DNA of 64,000 bases from Parasediminibacterium sp046546515 (GTDB lineage Bacteria > Bacteroidota > Bacteroidia > Chitinophagales > Chitinophagaceae). Every line of letters starts with the position of its first letter. Positions within the stretch are counted from its first letter, which is position 1. The notes beneath the pieces were generated by a model. The model was not told where the DNA came from and did not search any database. It saw nothing but the letters and a program-made list of their open reading frames with translations. Shown here in pieces: positions 9,154 through 17,059 of this stretch. Location: positions 50,142-114,141 of the forward strand of contig NZ_JBKHKJ010000017.1 in NCBI RefSeq assembly GCF_046546515.1, in the 5' to 3' direction. The position numbers and the translations under genes were made by a program.

Positions 9154-9582
9154 ATGCCAATCGTTAAATTCAATTATGCAGACAGGAAGCTATCTTTTCC
9201 TGATAAAACCAAGCTTAAAAACTTCATTGCAGCCTTATTTACCAAGGAAGGAAAGGAATTAGATAGTATCAATTATATATTTTGTTCCGACGATTACTTG
9301 CTACAAATAAATAACAACCATCTAAACCACGATTATTATACTGATATTATCACTTTTTCCTTACAAGAAAAGGGCGAACCTATAATAGGGGAGGTGTATA
9401 TTAGTTTAGATAGAATAAAGGATAACGCCATTATACAAGGCACAAATCTTATTAATGAAACACTAAGGGTAATATTTCATGGATGCTTACACCTCTGTGG
9501 TTATAAAGACAAAACTAAAAAGGATATTAAAGCAATGAGAGGTAAAGAAGATTTTTATATTACTCAATATATTTCCTTGTAA
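9154..9582 (+). CDS. ybeY: Endoribonuclease YbeY, rRNA maturation factor
   Basis: This 142-residue protein contains YTDIITFSL and GEVYISLDRIK, and ends with the metal-binding region HGCLHLCGYKDKT. YbeY family proteins process 16S rRNA 3' ends and take part in ribosome quality control. The usual third zinc ligand (His in GYDH) is replaced by Asp in GYKD, which I believe is common in this phylum. The ybeY-mnmG neighbourhood supports the call. The stop codon is only 3 nt before the first parS-like palindrome. Confidence 0.9.
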   Translation: MPIVKFNYADRKLSFPDKTKLKNFIAALFTKEGKELDSINYIFCSDDYLLQINNNHLNHDYYTDIITFSLQEKGEPIIGEVYISLDRIKDNAIIQGTNLINETLRVIFHGCLHLCGYKDKTKKDIKAMRGKEDFYITQYISL

Positions 9583-9585
9583 TAT

Positions 9586-9601
9586 TGTTCCACGTGGAAC
9601 A
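9586..9601. promoter_or_regulatory. parS-like ParB binding site 1
   Basis: TGTTCCACGTGGAACA is a perfect 16-bp palindrome matching the bacterial parS consensus TGTTNCACGTGAAACA at 15 of 16 positions. ParB/Spo0J binds such sites to partition the chromosome; they cluster near the origin. An identical site lies 89 bp downstream. Confidence 0.85.
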
Positions 9602-9674
9602 TAATATACTCTAACGATACATATCTAGCCTTTAATTTTTAATTTCTTAAATATTTTCAATTTAAAATCACTAG

Positions 9675-9690
9675 TGTTCCACGTGGAACA
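9675..9690. promoter_or_regulatory. parS-like ParB binding site 2
   Basis: A second exact TGTTCCACGTGGAACA, 87 bp before the -7 box of mnmG. Two identical copies in one 220-bp intergenic gap make a chance match very unlikely. A role in controlling mnmG through ParB spreading is possible but not shown. Confidence 0.85.
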
Positions 9691-9719
9691 CTGTCTTTTT
9701 ACCTGTTTATTTTTATCCT

Positions 9720-9764
9720 TTTCTTCGTGCAACTTTGAGCCTTTGTGCCTTCGTGGTAAAAGCC
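9720..9764. repeat. CTTTGTG-type intergenic repeat
   Basis: CTTTGAGCCTTTGTGCC and CTTCGTGG occur here, one of about fourteen copies in the window of a low-complexity family built from CTTTGTG and CACTAAGG words. Confidence 0.65.
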
Positions 9765-9776
9765 AACTACAATAAT

Positions 9777-9784
9777 TATCTTTG
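9777..9784 (+). promoter_or_regulatory. -7 box for mnmG
   Basis: TATCTTTG, an exact TAnnTTTG, lies 19 bp before the mnmG ATG at 9804, giving a leader of about 13 nt. It lies downstream of both parS-like sites. Confidence 0.65.
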
Positions 9785-9803
9785 CACACTAATTTACAAA
9801 TAA

Positions 9804-11672
9804 ATGTTTTCAGAATACGATGTAATAGTAGTGGGTGCAGGACATGCGGGTAGTGAAGCCGCAGCCGCAGCCGCTAATATGGGCAGCAAGGTTTTACTAA
9901 TAACAATGAATATGCAAACTATTGGACAAATGAGCTGCAACCCAGCAATGGGTGGTATAGCAAAAGGTCAGATAGTGCGTGAAATAGATGCAATGGGTGG
10001 CTACAGCGGCATAGTAACCGATAAAACCATGATACAATTCAGGATGCTCAATAAAAGTAAAGGTCCAGCCATGTGGAGTCCTAGAGCGCAAAACGATAGG
10101 ATGCAGTTTGCAACTACATGGAGGGAGATGCTGGAACAAACACCTAATGTGGACTTCTATCAGGATATGGTTAGTTCTATTATCATAGAAAATGGTAAAG
10201 CTTGTGGTGTAGTTACTGGACTAGGTAATACTATCCGTTCTAAAAGTGTTGTTGTAACAAGTGGTACTTTCTTAAATGGCATTATCCATATAGGTGAAAA
10301 GCAATTAGGTGGGGGCAGGGTAGGGGAGAAAGCCGCTACGGGTATTACAGAGCAATTAGTTGCTTATGGTTTTGATAGCGACCGCTTGAAGACTGGCACA
10401 CCACCAAGGGTAGATAGCCGTAGCCTTGATTACTCCAAGATGGAAGAACAAAAAGGCGATGATTTTATCACAGGCTTTTCTTATTTAGACATAGACCGCA
10501 TTAAGCCTGACCAACAAAGGAGCTGCCACATAACCTATACCAATACAAATGTACACGAAATATTAAAGACAGGTTTTGATCGTAGCCCTATGTACCAGGG
10601 TAGGATTGAAGGCCGTGGTCCAAGATACTGCCCTAGCATAGAGGATAAAATAAACAGGTTTGCAGAAAGGGACAGGCATCAGTTGTTTGTAGAACCAGAA
10701 GGTTGGAACACAGTGGAGATATATGTAAATGGCTTTTCTACCTCATTGCCAGAAGATGTTCAGGTAAAAGCTTTACGAACCGTACCAGGTTTTGAGAACT
10801 GTAAGTTCTTTAGGCCAGGCTATGCAATAGAGTATGATTACTTTCCACCTACACAGTTGACCAATACGTTGGAAACTAAGCTTATCCAGAACCTATTCTT
10901 TGCTGGGCAAATAAATGGGACTACGGGGTATGAAGAAGCTGCTTGTCAGGGTTTAATGGCTGGTATTAATGCACACAGAAAATCTCACCATTTAGAACAA
11001 TTGGTATTGAGCAGGAGCGAAGCCTATATTGGTGTACTGATAGATGACCTCATAAATAAAGGCACAGACGAACCTTACCGCATGTTTACCAGCCGTGCAG
11101 AATACAGGACATTGCTAAGGCAAGACAATGCAGATATACGCCTGACTGAATTAAGCTATAACCTTGGCCTAGCCAAACAAGAACGTTTGGATAAAGTACT
11201 GGCCAAGAAGAAAGGGGTGAATGAAATTAAAAAAATAATGGCTGGGTTTAATGTTGAGGCAGATGATATTAACCCATACTTTGAAACTATACAATCTTCA
11301 CCCATTGATGAAAAACAAAAGGCTAGTAAAATAATCCTGCGGCCTAATGTAGAGCTGGGTAATATGTTGGCCTATGTTCCTACTTTATCTACAGCTTTAG
11401 CCGAGTATGATACAGACACAGTAGAACAAGCCGAAATACAAATAAAGTACGAACAGTACATTAAACGCGAAGAAGAACTAGTACAAAAGATGAGCCACCT
11501 GGAAAACATGGTTATACCAGATAGTTTTAATTTTGATAAGCTAAATGCTATCTCCAATGAAGCTTTACAAAAGTTCAAAAAAATACGCCCAAAAACATTG
11601 GGGCAAGCAAGTAGGATAAGCGGGGTTAATCCTAGTGATATTCAGATATTGATGGTGTTTATGGGGAGGTAG
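9804..11672 (+). CDS. mnmG: tRNA uridine 5-carboxymethylaminomethyl modification enzyme MnmG
   Basis: The 622-residue protein begins with the FAD dinucleotide-binding VVGAGHAGSEAA and contains the family signatures SCNPAMGGIAKGQIVREIDA, GGGRVGEKAATG, RLKTGTPPR, GQINGTTGYEEAA and MFTSRAEYRTLLRQDNAD. With MnmE it installs the (carboxymethyl)aminomethyl group at wobble U34 of tRNAs in the cytoplasm. The length is standard and the C-terminal MnmE-binding helical region is present. Location next to parS and not far from dnaN fits its frequent position near the origin (historical name gidA). A weak terminator follows. Confidence 0.97.
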   Translation: MFSEYDVIVVGAGHAGSEAAAAAANMGSKVLLITMNMQTIGQMSCNPAMGGIAKGQIVREIDAMGGYSGIVTDKTMIQFRMLNKSKGPAMWSPRAQNDRMQFATTWREMLEQTPNVDFYQDMVSSIIIENGKACGVVTGLGNTIRSKSVVVTSGTFLNGIIHIGEKQLGGGRVGEKAATGITEQLVAYGFDSDRLKTGTPPRVDSRSLDYSKMEEQKGDDFITGFSYLDIDRIKPDQQRSCHITYTNTNVHEILKTGFDRSPMYQGRIEGRGPRYCPSIEDKINRFAERDRHQLFVEPEGWNTVEIYVNGFSTSLPEDVQVKALRTVPGFENCKFFRPGYAIEYDYFPPTQLTNTLETKLIQNLFFAGQINGTTGYEEAACQGLMAGINAHRKSHHLEQLVLSRSEAYIGVLIDDLINKGTDEPYRMFTSRAEYRTLLRQDNADIRLTELSYNLGLAKQERLDKVLAKKKGVNEIKKIMAGFNVEADDINPYFETIQSSPIDEKQKASKIILRPNVELGNMLAYVPTLSTALAEYDTDTVEQAEIQIKYEQYIKREEELVQKMSHLENMVIPDSFNFDKLNAISNEALQKFKKIRPKTLGQASRISGVNPSDIQILMVFMGR

Positions 11673-11680
11673 TATTCATA

Positions 11681-11723
11681 TTAGTCAATTTTGAAAGTTT
11701 TTTAAACCTTTAAAATTGACTAA
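11681..11723. terminator. Inverted repeat between mnmG and the convergent gene pair
   Basis: The arms TTAGTCAATTTT (11681-11692) and its complement (11712-11723) form a perfect 12-bp AT-rich stem just after the mnmG stop. There is no clean T-run after it, so terminator strength is uncertain. Confidence 0.5.
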
Positions 11724-11732
11724 ATACTTATC

Positions 11733-12260
11733 CTATTTATAGATCTCATCTGAAATTAAATGAGTTTGCGGAAAAATTGATATACTATCTGTTGTACTTA
11801 GCTTTACATAGTCATTAATTGTATTTTCTGTAAGTGTTCCAAAAAACCAATTTTTTATTAATTCTAAAGAGACATCCGCACTATTACGTGTAAGAAAAAG
11901 AGAAATAACCAATTCTTGCACTTCAATCCCGTCACCAGATGAAGTTATTGCTATGTTAACCTTATCTATCCAAGCATCAATAAGTTTTATCTCATTGAAG
12001 TTTTTTATTTCCATAGGATCCTCTTGAATTATTCGTAGTGCTTTACTTTTTGTAGTATCATAATAACTAAATATAGGATTTCCATCATAAAAACTAAAGC
12101 CTAATTCATTTTTATTTTTTATAAATTGAGATTTGGCTGAAATTTTTTCTTGCAAAATTTTCTTTAATTTTTTGCTCCAAAATCCAACATTAAGGTTATA
12201 AATATTTTTTTTAATTAAAAATTGATTATAAAGCAATATATCATTTTCCATTTTCGGCAT
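11733..12260 (-). CDS. Unrecognised protein, second gene of a two-gene unit
   Basis: The 175-residue protein is rich in Lys, Ile and Asn, with no signal peptide or membrane helix and no motif I recognise. It has a basic, probably helical N-terminal half (FWSKKLKKILQEKI) and a region IDAWIDKVNIAITSSGDGIEVQELVISLFL. The start is either 12260 or the in-frame ATG at 12251. Its first codons overlap the end of the gene at 12241-12564, so translation is probably coupled. The AT content looks higher than in flanking housekeeping genes, which may mean recent acquisition. Confidence 0.6.
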   Translation of the reverse strand: MPKMENDILLYNQFLIKKNIYNLNVGFWSKKLKKILQEKISAKSQFIKNKNELGFSFYDGNPIFSYYDTTKSKALRIIQEDPMEIKNFNEIKLIDAWIDKVNIAITSSGDGIEVQELVISLFLTRNSADVSLELIKNWFFGTLTENTINDYVKLSTTDSISIFPQTHLISDEIYK

Positions 12261-12564
12261 TTTTTAATGTTACAAAAGCGATACCAGAATTTACTTCTAT
12301 ATCTATTCTTATTGCTCTATTTTGCAAATCATTCGAGAAACTTTTCTTTAATGGCCCTACACCTTCAAAAGGGCATTTCATCACAAAATTCCTCGCCTTT
12401 CCTAATGCTAATATACGCTGATCTAATTCATTTGGGCTAAGTTGTAATGTTAAATCTCTAAGCAAATCTAAAGCAGTCCCTTTAAAAAGAGTATCGTCTG
12501 TTGCCCATGGCGATGATTTTTCTAAGCCATTACCTTGAGCCTGAAACCTCCCTCTATTTTTCAT
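12241..12564 (-). CDS. Unrecognised small protein, first gene of a two-gene unit
   Basis: The 107-residue protein opens with MKNRGRFQAQGNGLEKS and a helical stretch LLRDLTLQLSPNELDQRILALGKARNFVMKCP, and ends IAFVTLKNAENGK. I do not recognise the family. Gene order (small first, larger second, 20-bp overlap) is like many toxin-antitoxin, immunity or defence pairs, but nothing in the sequence proves such a role. No promoter matching TAnnTTTG was found immediately upstream. Confidence 0.6.
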   Translation of the reverse strand: MKNRGRFQAQGNGLEKSSPWATDDTLFKGTALDLLRDLTLQLSPNELDQRILALGKARNFVMKCPFEGVGPLKKSFSNDLQNRAIRIDIEVNSGIAFVTLKNAENGK

Positions 12565-12615
12565 AATTACATTAAAATTATATTAACTATGTTATACTGA
12601 TTACTATTAATTTTT

Positions 12616-13623
12616 CTACCCTATTAACCCCGCCTTTCTACTTATCTCTAACATCCTAACAATTGGCTTCTTTGCGGCTATACGCAGGTTCTCATCCATG
12701 GTAATTTCTGGTAATTCGTATTTCATGCACAAATAAAGCTTTTCTAGCGTGTTTAATTTCATGTAAGGACAATCATTGCAAGCGCAATTATTAGTCGGTG
12801 GTGCAGGTATAAAGGTCTTATTTGGGGCATCCTTCTGCATTTGGTGCAGTATACCTGTCTCCGTAGCCACAATAAAGGTATTTGCAGGGGATGTAGCGGT
12901 GTATTTAAGTATCTGTGTGGTACTTCCAATAAAATCAGCTATCCGCAACACAGCTTCCTCACATTCGGGGTGTGCCACTACTTCCGCTTCCGGGTGGCGT
13001 ATCTTTAGTTTGATTATTTTCTCCAGGCTAAATATCTCATGCACCATACAAGCACCGTTCCATAGCAGCATATTCCTGCCAGTCTTTTTATTTAGGTAGC
13101 CGCCTAAGTTTTTGTCTGGGGCAAAGATTATCTTTTGCTCCTTAGGTAAACTCTCTATAATCTTCTCTGCATTGCTGCTGGTACAGATAATATCGCTCAA
13201 TGCTTTTATCTCCGATGTGCAGTTGATGTAGGATATCACTAAATGGTCGCTATGCTTCTCTTTAAAGGCTTTAAACAAGTCTGCCGGGGCAGAATCAGCC
13301 AAAGAGCAACCTGCCTTTAAATCGGGCAGCAGTACCTTTTTTGAGGGATTGAGTATTTTGGCTGTTTCGGCCATGAAGTGCACACCCGCAAATACAATCA
13401 TATCTGCATTGGTGCTTTGCGCTTTTTGCGCCAGCCCAAGGCTATCGCCTATATAGTCTGCCACGTCTTGTATATCCGACTCCTGGTAATAGTGCGCCAG
13501 CACAATGGCATTTTTTTCTTTCTTCAATTTTTCAATCTCCGCAAACAAATCAATCTGTGCATCTACTTCCAGATTCAGGTATCCGTTTTGTTCCAGTTGT
13601 TCCGTGGCTTTGCTAATGTTCAT
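12616..13623 (-). CDS. nadA: Quinolinate synthase
   Basis: The 335-residue protein contains VLAHYYQESDIQDVADYIGDSL, GVHFMAETAKIL, PDLKAGCSLAD, YINCTSEIKA, NGACMVHEIF, HPECEEAV, TETGILHQMQ and CACNDCPYMKLNT. The cysteines in AGCSLAD, GACMVHE and the CACNDC segment correspond to the three [4Fe-4S] ligands. NadA condenses iminoaspartate with dihydroxyacetone phosphate to quinolinate in NAD synthesis. No nadB or nadC is adjacent. Its upstream region is the long DnaA-box-like gap. Confidence 0.95.
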   Translation of the reverse strand: MNISKATEQLEQNGYLNLEVDAQIDLFAEIEKLKKEKNAIVLAHYYQESDIQDVADYIGDSLGLAQKAQSTNADMIVFAGVHFMAETAKILNPSKKVLLPDLKAGCSLADSAPADLFKAFKEKHSDHLVISYINCTSEIKALSDIICTSSNAEKIIESLPKEQKIIFAPDKNLGGYLNKKTGRNMLLWNGACMVHEIFSLEKIIKLKIRHPEAEVVAHPECEEAVLRIADFIGSTTQILKYTATSPANTFIVATETGILHQMQKDAPNKTFIPAPPTNNCACNDCPYMKLNTLEKLYLCMKYELPEITMDENLRIAAKKPIVRMLEISRKAGLIG

Positions 13624-14209
13624 AACTCAGGTAATAATTAAATAATAATAAGGTATTTATATAACCAACTACTACTATTACGGGTGTGGATATCGGGATA
13701 ACTTACTTATCCCCAGTGTGCGAAGGTAATTATCTATCGGTTATCCACGTCAATCCACATTGTTGCTGTATGATGTATTCCTTTTGTAGCAAGCATTGTG
13801 ATGGCTTTTTAACAATGGTGTATTTATTTGAGCAGTTTGTACACATAACTAACTTAACAATTTATTAATATTGGCTTAACATGGATAAATAAGCATAACC
13901 TTTTGCCCCTTAACTTTTTTTGCCACAGTTCCAAATCTGTTTACACAGCAAATGTCCCCGTTGCAAAAGTAAAAAAGTAGGGTTATACACTGCTTTTATG
14001 GTTTATCAACAAGCACTTTGTGGAATAAAATAATTTGCCATTTTTGTAATTGGTGTTATTAAAAAACAGGGTAAAAATAGAAAGTGTAAAACTCAATTGT
14101 AAAGGTCAGCCACAGAATCATTTATTGCAATTATAAAGCATATATGCTTAACAAATTTTTTTTCAAACTTTAAGCTACCTTAATATATTTTTACACAAAA
14201 TTTAAAAAC
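13624..14209. other. Long non-coding region with DnaA-box-like sites (candidate oriC)
   Basis: This 586-bp gap has no gene and lacks the intergenic repeats that fill most other gaps. It holds TTATCCACG at 13741-13749, TTATACACT at 13983-13991, TTTATCAAC at 14002-14010, an inverted TTATCCAT within 13880-13890, GTTTACACAG near 13938, and AT-rich tracts at 13631-13665 and 13850-13890. Consensus DnaA boxes are TTATNCACA. It lies 4 kb from two parS-like sites and 4.5 kb from dnaN. No site matches the consensus perfectly and dnaA is not in the window, so the origin assignment is a hypothesis. Confidence 0.35.
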
Positions 14210-14356
14210 ATGGCTGCAATACAAAAAAAAGCCGCTCCTACTCCATCCATTGTTAAAAAGCCAATAATTAAAAAGGCAAAACCAGAACCAGGAAGATTAG
14301 AAGCATTGAAAATAGCGGCTGCAATAGCAAAAAAACACGATTATAGGTATGGCTAA
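14210..14356 (+). CDS. Small basic antitoxin-like protein (VapB position)
   Basis: An ATG at 14210 opens a 48-codon frame ending at the TAA at 14354-14356. The product is Lys/Ala/Pro-rich: MAAIQKKAAPTPSIVKK, then KPEPGRLEALKIAAAIAKKHD. The stop overlaps the start of the PIN-domain gene (ATGGCTAA at 14349-14356), the usual coupled arrangement of antitoxin before toxin. No DNA-binding fold can be recognised in so short a protein; the C-terminal helix could wrap the toxin. The call rests on gene order, overlap and size. Confidence 0.65.
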   Translation: MAAIQKKAAPTPSIVKKPIIKKAKPEPGRLEALKIAAAIAKKHDYRYG

Positions 14357-14735
14357 AAAAAAAGTAGTGGTAGATACCAATGTATTAATAGCCTTATTTA
14401 GAAATAGGAAAGATGTATTTGATTTTGCTGTAGAACAAAACATCGATAAAATTTATATTACCTATCCTACCTACATCGAATTTCTAGCGGGTGCCAAAAA
14501 AATAGACAAGCGTTGGTCAAAAAATTTCCTAGATAGTTTTTCGTTATTAACAGCCTCTACCAAAAGTGATATAGTCGGGAAAACATTGTGTATGCAGCAG
14601 CAAATTTCTGGTAAGGGAAAGTGTACCGATTTGCTAATAGCCTCTATTTGTATTGCTAATAAAAAGCAATTAGTAACCAGTAACTTTGACGATTTTAATT
14701 TCAAAGGGCTATCCACTATAAAATACACACCTTAG
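14349..14735 (+). CDS. vapC: PIN-domain ribonuclease toxin (VapC-like)
   Basis: The 128 residues form one PIN domain: VVVDTNVLIALF (first acidic residue), YPTYIEFLAGAKK (Glu), GKCTDLLIASICIANKKQLVTSNFDDF (third and fourth acids). Such toxins are Mg-dependent endoribonucleases that cleave tRNA or rRNA and are neutralised by a partner encoded just upstream. The upstream 48-codon frame overlaps it by 8 bp. All four acidic positions look intact. The PpiD-like gene follows closely but has its own -7 box. Confidence 0.88.
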   Translation: MAKKKVVVDTNVLIALFRNRKDVFDFAVEQNIDKIYITYPTYIEFLAGAKKIDKRWSKNFLDSFSLLTASTKSDIVGKTLCMQQQISGKGKCTDLLIASICIANKKQLVTSNFDDFNFKGLSTIKYTP

Positions 14736-14761
14736 CTAATTTTTTTGCACATTTATTCCCC

Positions 14762-14769
14762 TATTTTTG
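14762..14769 (+). promoter_or_regulatory. -7 box that fixes the start of the PpiD-like gene
   Basis: TATTTTTG matches TAnnTTTG. Transcription would begin near 14776, after the upstream in-frame ATG at 14745, so translation must start at the ATG at 14805. Confidence 0.65.
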
Positions 14770-14804
14770 CCATCCTAAAAAATTTTATTAATCTATATTG
14801 TATT

Positions 14805-16904
14805 ATGTCTGTTATTCAAAGAATTCGTGATAAAGGTGCCTTGATTATGTTCGGGCTTATTGCATTGGCGTTAATTTCCTTTATACTGCAAGACCGTGCA
14901 TTGGGTGGTTCAAGAGGTGGGTTGTTTTCCAACACCACCACGCTGGGTAAAATAAATGGTGTAGTGATAGAACGTGCCGATTTTGAAAGCAGGCTATCGC
15001 TAACAGAAAAAATGTATGGGCAGCAAGCTGGCCCTAGGGAGCAATTGGTGGGCAATGTATGGAACCAAGAGGTTGACCGTATTGTGAACGAGCAAGAGTA
15101 CGATAAACTTGGCTTGACAGTTGGCAACAATGAATTGAGCGAGATATTGTTCAACCCGCAAACATCCCCTTTGAAAAGGGAGTTTACAGACGAAGCTACT
15201 GGCCAGTTCAACGTGGAAAAAGCAAAGCAGATTATTGCACAAATTAAAAAAAGCAAAAATGCCGAGCAAATTGAAATGATAAACGAGGCTTACCTAAAGC
15301 CAGCTATCCAGCAAAAATTGCGCAGCAAGTACAATGATCTGTTGCAAAAAGCAGTGTACACTCCAAAATGGCTGGTAGAAAAAACACAAGCAGACAACAA
15401 CGCTGTTGCTTCTATATCTTATGTGTCTGTGCCTTATGGCAGTATCGTTGACTCTACAGTTAAAGTATCTGATGATGATATTTTGGATTATGCCAAAAAG
15501 CACCACAAAGAATTTGACAAAGACGATGAAACCCGTAGCATCAACTATATAGCATTTGATGCCACACCTAATGGTTCCGATAGTACTAACACGACCAACC
15601 AAGTTCTGGCTTTGAAAAATGATTTTGCCGCAGCAACAGATGCAAAAGCTTACTTAGGTAAAGTAGGTACAGAAATACCTTTTAAAGAAAGCTATTTTTC
15701 TAAAGCTAAATTAGAATCTTCTAAAAAAGACACGCTTGTTAAGCTAGGAGCAGGCCAAACATTTGGTCCTTACTACGAAGGAAACAATGTAGTAATTGCA
15801 AAAGTAATGGGTACAAAACAATGGCCTGATAGCGCAAAAGTCCGCCACATTTTAATTGCCACCACCGATGGCCGCAGCGGTCAACAGGTAAAAGAAGACA
15901 CTATTGCCAAGAAACAAGCAGATAGTATAGAAACTGCCATAAAAGGGGGTGCCAATTTCGAGCAGCTTTGTTTAAAATATTCCGACGATCCGGGCAGTAA
16001 AAACAAAGGCGGGGTGTACGACTTTTTCCCTCAAGGGCAAATGGTACCTCCTTTCAACGAGTTTGCTTTCGACAAGCCTGTTGGCAGCAAAGGCGTTGTA
16101 AAAACCGATTTCGGCTACCACTATATAGAAGTATTGGGGCAAAAAAATCCGCAAACTGCTTACCAAGTAGCATTTTTGGCTAAGCCAGTTCTTGCCAGTC
16201 CTGAAACAGTTTCAGCGGCCAGCACGGCAGCAGCACAGTTTTCTGCAACCAGCAAATCGAAAGAGCAATTTGACGACAATGCTAAAAAACTGAATAAAAC
16301 AGCAATACCTTCTGGCGAAATAAAAGAAAACGATGCCAACGTAGGCGGCTTAGGCCAATCACGCACTTTGGTAAAATGGGTGTACGAACACAGCGCAGGC
16401 GATATTTCTGAGCCGTTTGAAGTAGGCGATAAATATGTAGTGGCTATTGTTAGCACAGTTAGCAAGCCAGGTTTGCCGCCAGCATCTGTACTGCGCCCAC
16501 AAGTAGAAGCCATTGTGCGCAACCAGAAAAAAGCAAAACAAATAATAGAAAGCAAGTTCACGGCCACTACGCTAGAAGCACTTTCAAAAAGTACAGGCTC
16601 TGCGGTTTTAAAAGCAGACAGTTTGTTGTTTAGCAATTCATTCATACCCGGTGCAGGCATGGAACCAAAAGTGGTAGGTGCAGCTTTCAACAAATCATTA
16701 AAAGGTATTGTTAGCACGCCAATAGCAGGTGCATCTGGCGTATATGTTATCCGTGTAGAAAACATAGGTGCAAAATCTAGCACTACCGATTTAGAAGCTG
16801 TTAAGCAAAGCTTGGTGCAAAGCCAACGCTCTGCTTTCTACCGCAGTGGCGAAGCCCTCCGCAAAGCTGCCGTAATAAAAGACTACAGGAGCAAATTCTA
16901 TTAA
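14805..16904 (+). CDS. ppiD: PpiD/SurA-type peptidyl-prolyl isomerase, membrane anchored
   Basis: Starting at 14805 the protein has about 699 residues: MSVIQRIRDKGALIMFG, then one membrane helix (LIALALISFIL) and a large periplasmic part. The SurA-like N-terminal chaperone domain is followed by a parvulin domain with VRHILIATTDG, FEQLCLKYSDDPGSKNKGG, GQMVPPFNEFAF and FGYHYIEVLG, and a long C-terminal chaperone region. The architecture matches PpiD, an inner-membrane folding factor for exported proteins. An upstream ATG at 14745 is rejected because a TATTTTTG box lies between the two. A GC-rich terminator follows. A second PPIase of the SurA type is at 49.7-51.1 kb. Confidence 0.9.
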   Translation: MSVIQRIRDKGALIMFGLIALALISFILQDRALGGSRGGLFSNTTTLGKINGVVIERADFESRLSLTEKMYGQQAGPREQLVGNVWNQEVDRIVNEQEYDKLGLTVGNNELSEILFNPQTSPLKREFTDEATGQFNVEKAKQIIAQIKKSKNAEQIEMINEAYLKPAIQQKLRSKYNDLLQKAVYTPKWLVEKTQADNNAVASISYVSVPYGSIVDSTVKVSDDDILDYAKKHHKEFDKDDETRSINYIAFDATPNGSDSTNTTNQVLALKNDFAAATDAKAYLGKVGTEIPFKESYFSKAKLESSKKDTLVKLGAGQTFGPYYEGNNVVIAKVMGTKQWPDSAKVRHILIATTDGRSGQQVKEDTIAKKQADSIETAIKGGANFEQLCLKYSDDPGSKNKGGVYDFFPQGQMVPPFNEFAFDKPVGSKGVVKTDFGYHYIEVLGQKNPQTAYQVAFLAKPVLASPETVSAASTAAAQFSATSKSKEQFDDNAKKLNKTAIPSGEIKENDANVGGLGQSRTLVKWVYEHSAGDISEPFEVGDKYVVAIVSTVSKPGLPPASVLRPQVEAIVRNQKKAKQIIESKFTATTLEALSKSTGSAVLKADSLLFSNSFIPGAGMEPKVVGAAFNKSLKGIVSTPIAGASGVYVIRVENIGAKSSTTDLEAVKQSLVQSQRSAFYRSGEALRKAAVIKDYRSKFY

Positions 16905-16926
16905 TAGATAGATAGTTTATCTAAAT

Positions 16927-16961
16927 AAAAAGAGGCTGCCACAAAAGGGCAGCCTCTTTTT
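16927..16961 (+). terminator. Terminator after the PpiD-like gene
   Basis: The stem AAAAGAGGCTGCC / GGCAGCCTCTTTT with a 7-nt loop runs into TTTTTATTT. The A-run on the other side makes it potentially bidirectional, also serving murA. Confidence 0.9.
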
Positions 16962-16989
16962 ATTTGTAAAATAGCACAGATTTAAAATA

Positions 16990-17043
16990 TTTCTTCTTCT
17001 TTTTTCTTTGTGCCACTTTGAGCCTTCGAGCCTATGTGGCGAA
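16990..17043. repeat. CTTTGTG-type intergenic repeat
   Basis: A copy with CTTTGTGCCACTTTGAGCC and CCTATGTGGCG, between two convergent genes. Confidence 0.6.
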
Positions 17044-17059
17044 AAAAGCAAAAAAACAT

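Noticed and set aside
9586..9690. CACGTG palindromes as operator of a local regulator
   Set aside because: The full 16-bp match to parS, twice, is far more specific than a CACGTG regulator site, although a regulatory side effect is not excluded.
14745..14805. ATG at 14745 as start of the PpiD-like gene
   Set aside because: An exact -7 box lies downstream of it, and the added residues do not resemble the family.
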